Assembly: GCF_022919155.1 (NCBI RefSeq)
Contig: NZ_CP095045.1
Span: 1,612,001-1,676,000, forward strand
DNA: 64,000 nucleotides
DNA from: Leucobacter allii
Lineage (GTDB): Bacteria > Actinomycetota > Actinomycetes > Actinomycetales > Microbacteriaceae
Direction of reading: 5' to 3'
Below are positions 56,515 through 64,000 of this stretch, piece by piece. How positions within the stretch are numbered: the stretch's first letter is position 1; every line of letters starts with the position of its first letter. A program made the position numbers and the translations under genes. A model generated the notes under the pieces. The model was not told where the DNA came from. It did no database searches and saw nothing but the letters and a program-made list of their open reading frames with translations.

Positions 56515-59389
56515 GCCGTTCGGGGCGAGCCGGCGGGGCGGGCGCCCGTCCCTCGTCGCGGGCGGGATCGCGCGCGGACAGCGCCCCGCGCCCCGCCGAG
56601 GTCCAGACGCGGAGCGCTCCGTGCGGTCCGCTCACGGCGACGGTCCCGTCGACGTCGGTGCGCAGCGCGGCGGTGCCCGCCGTGCGCAGCAGAGCGAGCG
56701 TCTCGGCCGTCGGGTGCCCGTAGCCGTTGTCGGCGCCGACCGAGACGAGTGCGACTGCGGCGCCGACGGCGGCGTAGAGCGCCGGATCCTGATCACGGCT
56801 GCCGTGGTGCGCGACCTTCACGATATCCGCGCCGAGCACCGCCCCGGAGGCTCGCAGCGCCGCCTGCTCCTCGGCTCCGGTGTCGGCGAGGAGCAGCGCG
56901 ACCGTCTCGCCGATGGTCACGCGGAGGACGAGGCTCGCGGCGTTCGTGTCCGCGGGGACGCGTCCCGACGCCGGGGCGAGCACCTCCCAGCGCATGCCGG
57001 ACGCGGCGGGCGTGCCCGGGCGAGCGACTCGCTCGGGCGTGCCCGGGATCGCAGCGGACGCTGCAGTCCCGCCGGTCGTGGCGGGCGCGCTCCCCCGCTG
57101 CATCGTGCCGTCGTTCGTCAGGCCGGCCGCGGCGACCGTCGCCGGGATGCCGAACCGGGCGAGCACCGCGGGAAGCTCCCGGTCGCCGCCCTCCGCGTCC
57201 TCCCGGGAATCGGGCGCGATGAGCGCGCGGTCGATGCGCTCCGCGACCGCGGGGAGCGCACCGACATGGTCTCGGTCGTCGTGGGTGAGCACGGCGAGGG
57301 CGACGCGGCGAACCCCGAAGCGCTGGAGGCACGACGTGAGTCGCTCCGGGTCGTCGCCGGTGTCGACGAGCATCACCTCCCCCGGCCGGCGCGGATCGCG
57401 CAGCAGGAGCGCGTCCCCCTGGCCGACGTCGCAGGCGACGACGGTCCAATCGACGGGGATGGTGGCGCGCTCGACGGCGGGTGCGACGAGGGTCGGGCCG
57501 AGGAGCCCGCCGAGTGCCGCGCAGCCGAGGACCGCGACGATGACGCGGATCGGGCGAGAGAGCGGCGCCGTCGACGCCCAGGGGCGCGGCCCCGGGCGAG
57601 GCGTCTCTGCGCCCCCGCGCGCCTCCTCGCTCCGGCTCCCCGAGATTCTTCGGCTGGCGAGCAGCCAGGCGGACCCCGCCGCGAGCTCGATCACGACGAG
57701 GAGTGCGGCCCCCGCCCAGCCGGAGGGCCACGGCCACCGCGCGAACGGCAGCGACGCCGTGATCTCGGCGGTCGCGACGACCCAGCGCGAGGGGAGCTCT
57801 GCGAGGGCGAGGACCGCGTCTCCCAGGCCCTCGGACACGGGGAGCACCAGGAGCGCGATCAGGCCGAGGCCCGTGCCCAGCGGCGCGGCCGGCGCGGCGA
57901 TCGCGTTCGCGAGGACGCCCACGGCGGGGATGCCGGGCTGGAGGAGGAGCAGAAGCGGGGCGCACACGATCTGGGCGACGAGCGCCACGGCGACGGGGAG
58001 CACGCACCAGCGCGGCAGCGGGATCGGACCGGCCGCGCGGTCGAGCAGTCGTGACGCCTCGGGGACGAAGAGCAGGATGCCGCCGGTCGCGACCACGGAG
58101 AGCGCGAACCCGGGGTGGAGCGCCTGCCAGGGGTCTCCGACGAGCAGCAGCACGATCGCGCAGCCGAGCGCCGGGAGTGCGACGGCCCGCTTCCCGCCGA
58201 AGTCCGAGGCGAGGAGCACCGCCGCCATGACAGCGGCGCGCTCGACGCTCGCATCCGGGCCGACGACGATCACGAAGCCGCCGAGCGCACCGGCCGCCAC
58301 GACGATCCGCAGTCGCCGACCCGCGCCCAGGCGGCCGACGAGCCACAGCATCGCCCCGATGACGAGCCCGCAGTTCGCCCCGGAGACCGCGAGCAGATGC
58401 GTCAGGGAGGTCTCCAGCATCCGCTGCTCGAGTGCCGGAGAGACGAGCGAGGTGTCGCCGACGGCGAATCCAGGGACGAGCTGGGCGCCGGGGCGGAGGG
58501 CGGCGGCCTCGCGCAGGCCCGTCCGGAGCGCAGCCGCGAGTCGGCCCCCGCGCCCTCCGGCGCCGTCGTTCGCGTCCTCGCGCGCACCGGGGCCGCCGGG
58601 TTCGGAGCCGGCGTCCCGCACGTCCGAGACGTCGATCCCGTACGCCGCACCGGATCCCGGGGCGAAGGCGACCGGCCGCCCCGTCACGAGGACGAGCCTG
58701 CCGGGCGCCCAGGTGCCGAGGGTCTCCTCGTCCGGCTCCCCGTCCGCGAGCCAGAGCACGACGGGCACCGCGCCACCCGGGACCTCGAGCTCCGCGTCCA
58801 CCCAGACGCCCACCCCGGGCCCCGCGCCCGTGCGCGCCTCGGGGTACCCGCTGAGTGCGGCGGTGCGTTCGAGCTCGGCGCCGGAGTCGGCGGCTCCGGC
58901 GAGGGCGGGGTCGGCGCGCAGGGCCTCGGCACCCGAGATCCGCACGCCGACGATCAGCAGCATTGCGCAGCCCAGCAGCAGCGCACCGGCCAGCGCTCGG
59001 CCCGCGCCCGTCGCCCGGCGACGCTCGCCATCCGCCGGGGCCGACGCTCGGGGAACCGGACCCCGCGACGGCGGACTGCCCGTCGTCGGCCCCCGGGGAA
59101 CCGGAACCGAACCCCGGGGAAGCGGATCCCGCAGCAGCGGATCGCCCAGCACCGGGTTGCCGGGCACCGGATCGCGATGCGCCGCGCTCCGACGCCGCAC
59201 GCGGGCGACCGCGAGCGCCGCGATCACGGCGCAGCCCGCGATGCCCCCGAAGAGCGCCATCGCGCCGCCGACCCCGGGATGATTGATCGCCCAGGCGGCG
59301 GCCGCCCAGACGATCAACGCCGGCGCCAGCAGTCGCCAGGTGCCGGGAGGCGAGCGCTCCCGCTCGCCGAGACTCGTCAGTCGGATCAC
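56447..59389 (-). CDS. comEC: DNA uptake channel protein ComEC
   Basis: 980 aa. Membrane channel of natural transformation. GTG 59389 (MIRLTSLGERERSPPGTW) shares GTGA with the comEA stop. N-terminal hydrophobic region with two or three helices, a Pro/Arg-rich insert (about 72-125), the ComEC core with THLLAVSGANCGLVIGAML, and a C-terminal metallo-beta-lactamase domain: VVACDVGQGDALLL, MLVDTGDD, LTHDDRDHVGAL, VKVAHHGSRDQD. The recognisable part ends near LRVWTS (about residue 940). The last 40 residues are Arg/Pro-rich, unrelated to the domain, and run 68 nt into mmsB on the opposite strand. Confidence 0.92.
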   Translation of the reverse strand: MIRLTSLGERERSPPGTWRLLAPALIVWAAAAWAINHPGVGGAMALFGGIAGCAVIAALAVARVRRRSAAHRDPVPGNPVLGDPLLRDPLPRGSVPVPRGPTTGSPPSRGPVPRASAPADGERRRATGAGRALAGALLLGCAMLLIVGVRISGAEALRADPALAGAADSGAELERTAALSGYPEARTGAGPGVGVWVDAELEVPGGAVPVVLWLADGEPDEETLGTWAPGRLVLVTGRPVAFAPGSGAAYGIDVSDVRDAGSEPGGPGAREDANDGAGGRGGRLAAALRTGLREAAALRPGAQLVPGFAVGDTSLVSPALEQRMLETSLTHLLAVSGANCGLVIGAMLWLVGRLGAGRRLRIVVAAGALGGFVIVVGPDASVERAAVMAAVLLASDFGGKRAVALPALGCAIVLLLVGDPWQALHPGFALSVVATGGILLFVPEASRLLDRAAGPIPLPRWCVLPVAVALVAQIVCAPLLLLLQPGIPAVGVLANAIAAPAAPLGTGLGLIALLVLPVSEGLGDAVLALAELPSRWVVATAEITASLPFARWPWPSGWAGAALLVVIELAAGSAWLLASRRISGSRSEEARGGAETPRPGPRPWASTAPLSRPIRVIVAVLGCAALGGLLGPTLVAPAVERATIPVDWTVVACDVGQGDALLLRDPRRPGEVMLVDTGDDPERLTSCLQRFGVRRVALAVLTHDDRDHVGALPAVAERIDRALIAPDSREDAEGGDRELPAVLARFGIPATVAAAGLTNDGTMQRGSAPATTGGTAASAAIPGTPERVARPGTPAASGMRWEVLAPASGRVPADTNAASLVLRVTIGETVALLLADTGAEEQAALRASGAVLGADIVKVAHHGSRDQDPALYAAVGAAVALVSVGADNGYGHPTAETLALLRTAGTAALRTDVDGTVAVSGPHGALRVWTSAGRGALSARDPARDEGRAPAPPARPERLNVPNGACSRCRRPPRAGARAP

Positions 59390-60336
59390 GGCGCGCTCAC
59401 CGCATCACGCAGTCCGTCGAGCGTCTTCGCTCCGATGCCCGGTACGTCCAGGAGCTGATCGACCGAGGTGAAGGCCCCGTGCGCGTCACGCCACGCGATG
59501 ATGCGCTGGGCGAGCGCCGGGCCGATGCGCGGCAGGGTCTCGAGTGCGGCGGCGTCGGCCGTGTTGAGCGGCACGATCCCCGCAGCGTTCGACGCGGCGC
59601 TCCCCGCGGGAGGGACTCCGGGCCCCTCCACAGCTGACGCGCTCCCGGCGGCGGCAGCCGCGTTCCCCGGGGCCCCGGTCCCCGCGCCGGCGGCCCAGCT
59701 CGCCGCCAGCTCGGCATCGGGGACGACGAGCTGCTCGCCGTCCACGAGCACGCGGGCGAGATTGACGGACTCGAGTGCCGCCGCGGGAGTGGCGCCCTCG
59801 GCGGCCTCGAGCGCATCCGCCACCCGCGATCCCGGAGGGAGTTCGACGATTCCGGGGCGTCCGACCTCGCCGACGACGTGCACGAGCAGATCAGCGGCGC
59901 CCGTCCGGCCCGCATCGGCGCGTTCCGCCGAGGCCGGAGGATCCGCCGTGGAATCCGTCGCGGCCGGATCTCCCCCAGCCTGATCCGTCCCGGCCTCCTG
60001 CGCCGGCGTCGCGGGCGCGAGCTCCCCGGCTGCGATGGCGGCCGGACGGGCGCCCAGCACGGACAGTGCGATGGCGATCGCGACCGCGCAGGCGAAGGCG
60101 ACGAGACCCGCGAGGAGCGGGGTCCCCGTCGCGCGGGCGATCCGCCGGCCGAGCGGCAGCTCCTCCAGCGTGCTCAAGCGGCGTACGTCGGGCCTCCCCC
60201 GGGCCCGCTCGCGCCACGACGGGCGCGCCAGCACCTCCTCGGAGCGCCAGTGCGGCGCGTCGTCCGGCATCCCGTGCCTCGGATCGCCCGGATCTCCGGG
60301 CGCGGCGGGGTCGGTCGAGGGGAGCGTGGCGTCCAT
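59386..60336 (-). CDS. comEA: DNA-binding competence protein ComEA
   Basis: 316 aa. Surface DNA receptor for transformation. A cytoplasmic N-terminus, one membrane segment near 75-95 (TPLLAGLVAFACAVAIAIAL), an Ala/Thr-rich linker, a SLBB-like domain (HVVGEVGRPGIVELPPGSRV), and the C-terminal helix-hairpin-helix pair (LNTADAAALETLPRIGPALA and FTSVDQLLDVPGIGAKTLDGL). TAGCGT lies 6 nt before the ATG. Together with comEC it forms the competence pair usually upstream of holA. Other competence genes are not in the window. Confidence 0.94.
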   Translation of the reverse strand: MDATLPSTDPAAPGDPGDPRHGMPDDAPHWRSEEVLARPSWRERARGRPDVRRLSTLEELPLGRRIARATGTPLLAGLVAFACAVAIAIALSVLGARPAAIAAGELAPATPAQEAGTDQAGGDPAATDSTADPPASAERADAGRTGAADLLVHVVGEVGRPGIVELPPGSRVADALEAAEGATPAAALESVNLARVLVDGEQLVVPDAELAASWAAGAGTGAPGNAAAAAGSASAVEGPGVPPAGSAASNAAGIVPLNTADAAALETLPRIGPALAQRIIAWRDAHGAFTSVDQLLDVPGIGAKTLDGLRDAVSAP

Positions 60337-60342
60337 GGAGCC

Positions 60343-60348
60343 ACGCTA
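60343..60348 (-). promoter_or_regulatory. Leaderless-type -10 of comEA
   Basis: TAGCGT (minus), 6 nt before the comEA ATG, same layout as at 756, 22976 and 48324. The rest of the gap to leuS (60349-60487) shows no gene. Confidence 0.5.
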
Positions 60349-60487
60349 GGCCGGGCGTCGCCGACGCCCCAGGTCGGTGGCGGCATCTGTGGAGGACACG
60401 CCGAGATCGCGCGCCGGGCCTCCCCTGTGGAGAACGCCCCGCGCGTCTCCGCGCCGCGCACGGCGCGCGGGGACGGCCGGAGCGCGC

Positions 60488-63013
60488 CTAGGCGGCGGGC
60501 TTCGTCGCGATGCTCACGATCTTCGGCACGCGGACGACGACGTTCACGACATCGCGCTCGCCGATCGCCCGCTGCACCGCGGTCGAGGCGCGCGCCGCCG
60601 ACTCGGCCTCCTCGGGCGTCACGGACGCGGGAAGCGTCAGGCGATCCCGCACCTTGCCGTCGACCTGCACCACGAGCGTCACCTCGTCTTCGACGAGCAG
60701 CGCCGGGTCCGCCGTCGGCCACTCCGCGAGGGCGACCGTCGGCTCGTGCCCGAGCTTCGCCCACATGTCCTCCGCCGCGTACGGCGCGAAGAGGGACAGG
60801 ATCCGCGCGACGACCTCCGCGGACTCGCGCACCGCGGGATCCGCGATGCCGCACCCCGAGTCGATCGCCTTGCGCGTGACATTCACCTGCTCCATGAGAC
60901 GCGCGACGACCACGTTGAACTTGTACGCCTCGACGAGCCCGGGGGCGTCCGCCAGCAGTCGATGGGTCGCCCGGCGGAGGCCCGTGTCGCCGGCGGCGAC
61001 GTCGGTTCCGACGGCGGCGCCGCCGGACTCCACGTCATCGGCGACGCGCCAGGCGCGTGCGAGGAACTTCGCGGAGCCCTGCACCGACACGTCGGCCCAG
61101 TCGATGTCGTCCTCGGGCGGGCCCGCGAAGGCGAGGGTGACGCGCAGCGCGTCGGCGCCGTGCGCCGACAGCTCGGAGGCGAACTCGACGAGGTTGCCCT
61201 TCGACTTCGACATCTTGGCGCCGTCCTGCAGCACCATGCCCTGGTTGAGGAGCGCGGTGAAGGGCTCCTCGAAATCGAGGTAGCCGAGATCGTGCAGCAC
61301 CTTGGTGATGAAGCGGGAGTACAGCAGGTGCAGGATCGCATGCTCGACGCCGCCGGCGTACTGATCGATCGGCCCCCAGCGGCGGGCGAGCTCGGGGTCG
61401 AAGGCCTGGCTGTCGTCCTGGGCGGAGAGGAAGCGCAGGTAGTACCAGGAGCTGTCCACGAAGGTGTCCATGGTGTCCGGGTCGCGCCTCCAGCGCTCCC
61501 CGGTCTCCGGGTCGACGACCGCGGCCCACTCGGTGGCGGCGCCGAGCGGCGACGAGCCCTTCGGCTTCAGGTCGAGTCCCTCGGAGGACGGCAGCTCGAC
61601 GGGGAGCGACTCCTCGGCGACGGGCCGCATCTCCCCCGACTCGTGGTGCAGGATCGGGATCGGGGTGCCCCAGTAGCGCTGCCGGGAGATGAGCCAGTCG
61701 CGCAGCCGGTAGGTGGTCGCTCCACGACCGGTGCCGCGCGCTTCGAGGATCTCGATCGCACGCGCGATGGCCTCGGCCTTGGGCAGACCGTCGAGCTCGC
61801 CCGAATTGACGAGCACGCCCTCGCCGGCCGTCGCGATGCCGCTCTCCGACGGGTCGGGCAGTGGCGCGCCGTCCGCGTCGCGCACGTCGACGACCACCCG
61901 GACGGGAAGCTCGAAGCGGCGGGCGAAGTCGAGGTCGCGCTGATCGTGCGCGGGCACCGCCATGATCGCGCCGTGCCCGTAATCGGCGAGCACGTAGTCC
62001 GATGCCCAGACGGGAATGCGTTCGCCGTTGACGGGATTCACGGCGAAGTGGTCGAGGAAGACGCCGGTCTTCTCGCGGTCGGCGTTCTGCCGCTCGATCT
62101 CCGTCTGCCTCTGCGTCTCCTCCAGGTATGCCTGGAACTGCATGCGCACCTCGGGCGACGCGCCGGCCGCGAGCTCCGCGGCGAGGTCGGAGTCCGGGGC
62201 GACCACCATGAAGGTCGCGCCGTGCAGCGTGTCGGGCCGGGTGGTGAACACCGGCACCTTCGCCTCGCGGCCCTCGATCTCGAACTCGACCTCCGCACCG
62301 CGCGAGCGGCCGATCCAGTTCCGCTGCATGTTGAGCACCTTCGCCGGCCACTGGCCCTCGAGCGCGTCGAGGTCGTCGAGCAGGCGGTCCGCGTACTCGG
62401 TGATGCGGAAGTACCACTGCGTGAGCTTCTTCTTGACGACCATGGCGCCCGAGCGCTCGGAGGTGCCGTCGGCGAGCACCTGCTCGTTCGCGAGCACCGT
62501 CTGGTCCACGGGATCCCAGTTCACCCAGCTCGCCTTGCGGTAGGCGAGCCCCTTCTCGTACAGCTTGAGGAACAGCCACTGGTTCCAGCGGTAGTACTCG
62601 GGGTCGCTCGTGTGGAGCACCCGGCTCCAGTCGAAGGACGGCGCGTACACGCGGAACGAGGCCTTCTGCTGGGCGATGTTCGCGTACGTCCACTCCCGCG
62701 GATCGACGCCCCGCTTGATCGCGGCGTTCTCCGCGGGCAGGCCGAAGGAGTCCCAGCCGATCGGGTGCAGTACGTCGTAGCCGCGACCGCGCCAGTACCG
62801 GGCGAGCACGTCGCCGAAGCAGAAGGCCTCGGCGTGGCCCATGTGGAGGTCGCCCGAGGGGTAGGGGAACATGTCGAGGACGTACTTCGTCGGGCGCCCC
62901 GTCCCGGCGTCGCCGACCTCGAAGGGCTTGAGCTCCTCCCACACCGGGAGCCAGCGCTCCTGGATGCTCCGGAAGTCGTAGCCCTCGGCGTCACGCCCTT
63001 GCTGCTCGGTCAC
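60488..63013 (-). CDS. leuS: Leucyl-tRNA synthetase
   Basis: 841 aa from GTG 63013, 5 nt after GAGG; a GTG two codons earlier (63019) is an alternative. Class I synthetase charging tRNA-Leu. Signature HMGH (57-60) in [12 protein letters not shown], the editing domain CP1 with [14 protein letters not shown], and KMSKSKGN near residue 604. C-terminal anticodon-binding region and the small C-terminal domain ([18 protein letters not shown]) complete the protein. Length is normal for the bacterial enzyme. Charging of tRNA-Leu is also what the leuA leader at 24905 would sense. Confidence 0.97.
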   Translation of the reverse strand: MTEQQGRDAEGYDFRSIQERWLPVWEELKPFEVGDAGTGRPTKYVLDMFPYPSGDLHMGHAEAFCFGDVLARYWRGRGYDVLHPIGWDSFGLPAENAAIKRGVDPREWTYANIAQQKASFRVYAPSFDWSRVLHTSDPEYYRWNQWLFLKLYEKGLAYRKASWVNWDPVDQTVLANEQVLADGTSERSGAMVVKKKLTQWYFRITEYADRLLDDLDALEGQWPAKVLNMQRNWIGRSRGAEVEFEIEGREAKVPVFTTRPDTLHGATFMVVAPDSDLAAELAAGASPEVRMQFQAYLEETQRQTEIERQNADREKTGVFLDHFAVNPVNGERIPVWASDYVLADYGHGAIMAVPAHDQRDLDFARRFELPVRVVVDVRDADGAPLPDPSESGIATAGEGVLVNSGELDGLPKAEAIARAIEILEARGTGRGATTYRLRDWLISRQRYWGTPIPILHHESGEMRPVAEESLPVELPSSEGLDLKPKGSSPLGAATEWAAVVDPETGERWRRDPDTMDTFVDSSWYYLRFLSAQDDSQAFDPELARRWGPIDQYAGGVEHAILHLLYSRFITKVLHDLGYLDFEEPFTALLNQGMVLQDGAKMSKSKGNLVEFASELSAHGADALRVTLAFAGPPEDDIDWADVSVQGSAKFLARAWRVADDVESGGAAVGTDVAAGDTGLRRATHRLLADAPGLVEAYKFNVVVARLMEQVNVTRKAIDSGCGIADPAVRESAEVVARILSLFAPYAAEDMWAKLGHEPTVALAEWPTADPALLVEDEVTLVVQVDGKVRDRLTLPASVTPEEAESAARASTAVQRAIGERDVVNVVVRVPKIVSIATKPAA

Positions 63014-63080
63014 ACACACCTCGATCTCGTACGGGTACCGCCCGCAGCCGCGGACGCACAGATGGATCCAGAATACCGCG

Positions 63081-64000
63081 TCAGCCCGGCGCGATGCTCT
63101 GGTCGCGGATGCCGGTCGCGACGAGTCGGAGCGCGGCGAGGAGCGGTGCGGCCTTGAGGTGCTTCTCGGCCGTCTCCTCGACGGGATCGGAGTCGATCGT
63201 GATCCCGCCGCCCGCTCCGACCAGTGCTCGCCCGTCCGCGGATCCCGGATCCCGGATCTCGATGCCCCGGATCGTCATGGCGAGCTCCGCGTCGCCGGCG
63301 TCGTCGAGCCAGCCGAAGCACCCGGAGTAGAGTCCGCGGGGCGCGCCCTCCCGCTCGCGCAGGATCTCGACGGCGCGACGCTTCGGCGCCCCCGTCATCG
63401 ACCCTCCCGGGAAGCAGGCGGCGATCGCGTCGAGCGCATCGTTCCCCGAGGCGAGTGCGCCGATCACCGTGCTCACGAGCTGGTGCACATGCGTGTGGTG
63501 CTCGACGCGCAGGAACCCGTCGACCCGCACGCTCCCCGGGGCGCAGACGCGACTCAGATCGTTGCGCATGAGGTCGACGATCATCAGATTCTCAGCGCGC
63601 TCCTTCGGATCGGCCGCGAGCTCCTCGGCGAGAGCGGCGTCGCGCTCGGGGGTCGTCCCCCGGGGACGCGTCCCCTTGATCGGGTGCGTCTCCACCGTTC
63701 CGGCGCGCACCCCGAGGAAGCGCTCCGGGCTCGCACTGACCAGGGCGCGGTCCCCGAGCGCGATCACGCCGCCGCGGATCGCGCCGCCGGCGCCGCGGAT
63801 CCGGAGATAGCTCTCGAGCGGATCGAAGCGCCCGCGCAGTTCAGCCGTGTCGGTGAGGCAGAGCACGTAGGCCTCGCCCTCGCGGATCGCGGCGCGGCAG
63901 GCATCGATGTCGGCGCGGTAGCGCGAATCGCTGCGGCGCCAGCGCGGCCGACCCGCATCCGCGGCGGGGTCGGCGGAGGGCGGGAGCGGCACGGCAGGCG
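63081..64000 (-). CDS. pabB: Aminodeoxychorismate synthase component I, partial
   Basis: 306 codons to the right edge; the N-terminus is outside. Chorismate-binding C-terminal domain. [14 protein letters not shown] has Lys at the position where PabB uses a nucleophile and anthranilate synthase has Ala (PIAGT), so PabB is favoured over TrpE. Other blocks: [57 protein letters not shown]. The product feeds p-aminobenzoate and folate. A GTG at 63992 is in frame but the frame is open further, so the true start is not visible. Stops 67 nt before leuS. Confidence 0.9.
   Translation of the reverse strand, partial: PAVPLPPSADPAADAGRPRWRRSDSRYRADIDACRAAIREGEAYVLCLTDTAELRGRFDPLESYLRIRGAGGAIRGGVIALGDRALVSASPERFLGVRAGTVETHPIKGTRPRGTTPERDAALAEELAADPKERAENLMIVDLMRNDLSRVCAPGSVRVDGFLRVEHHTHVHQLVSTVIGALASGNDALDAIAACFPGGSMTGAPKRRAVEILREREGAPRGLYSGCFGWLDDAGDAELAMTIRGIEIRDPGSADGRALVGAGGGITIDSDPVEETAEKHLKAAPLLAALRLVATGIRDQSIAPG

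Overview
The window is high-GC (clearly above 65 % by eye), densely packed actinobacterial chromosome. Gene order and protein style (chvE-mmsAB sugar transporter, DUF1990 between lepA and hemW, DUF349 beside rel, HrcA with CIRCE, GTG/TTG starts, many leaderless promoters) point to Microbacteriaceae, with a Leucobacter-like genus as a plausible but unproven guess. No rRNA, tRNA, CRISPR array, integrase or transposase gene was seen.

Layout. 1-2204: a divergent pair, a partial gene of unknown type and a MoxR-like AAA ATPase. 2234-10832 (minus): shikimate genes aroB-aroK-aroC-aroE, then mltG, ruvX, alaS and a small membrane protein. 11029-13545 (minus): rpsD and rarA. 13656-15564 (plus): a DUF349 protein and a short AbiEi-like protein. 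15576-22969 (minus): rel, secF, secD, yajC, ruvB, ruvA. 23060-24958 (minus): leuA behind a Leu-codon leader peptide. 25126-28865: an accessory stretch with a broken DUF2207 gene, a DUF559 endonuclease-like gene and several families of non-coding repeats. 28866-38404 (minus): the conserved set era, CNNM, ybeY, phoH, HIT, rsmE, dnaJ, hrcA, with a membrane glycosyltransferase gene inserted. 38537-41518: a large SLH-domain surface protein. 41724-45826 (minus): hemW, DUF1990, lepA. 45884-47158 (plus): a MOSC protein and rpsT. 47286-48317: holA. 48461-56514: a complete xylose module (xylA, xylB, xylR, chvE, mmsA, mmsB). 56447-64000 (minus): comEC, comEA, leuS, partial pabB.

Functional links. The aro cluster makes chorismate, which the partial PabB uses. 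The xylose module has transport, isomerase, kinase and a ROK repressor; its two promoters share a sequence that is probably the XylR operator. hrcA-dnaJ carry a CIRCE element. leuA has the features of ribosome-mediated attenuation.

Most unusual features: (i) three copies of a 61-nt hairpin built as 27-nt arm, 7-nt loop, 27-nt arm, placed around the DUF559 gene together with a tandem array of arm-like fragments; (ii) the xylose module sitting between holA and comEC, with the 3' end of comEC running 68 nt into mmsB; (iii) an SLH protein with an internal two-fold duplication lying between hemW and hrcA with its own promoter and terminator; (iv) about ten genes with an ANNNT-type -10 hexamer 6-7 nt before the start codon, implying leaderless mRNAs.
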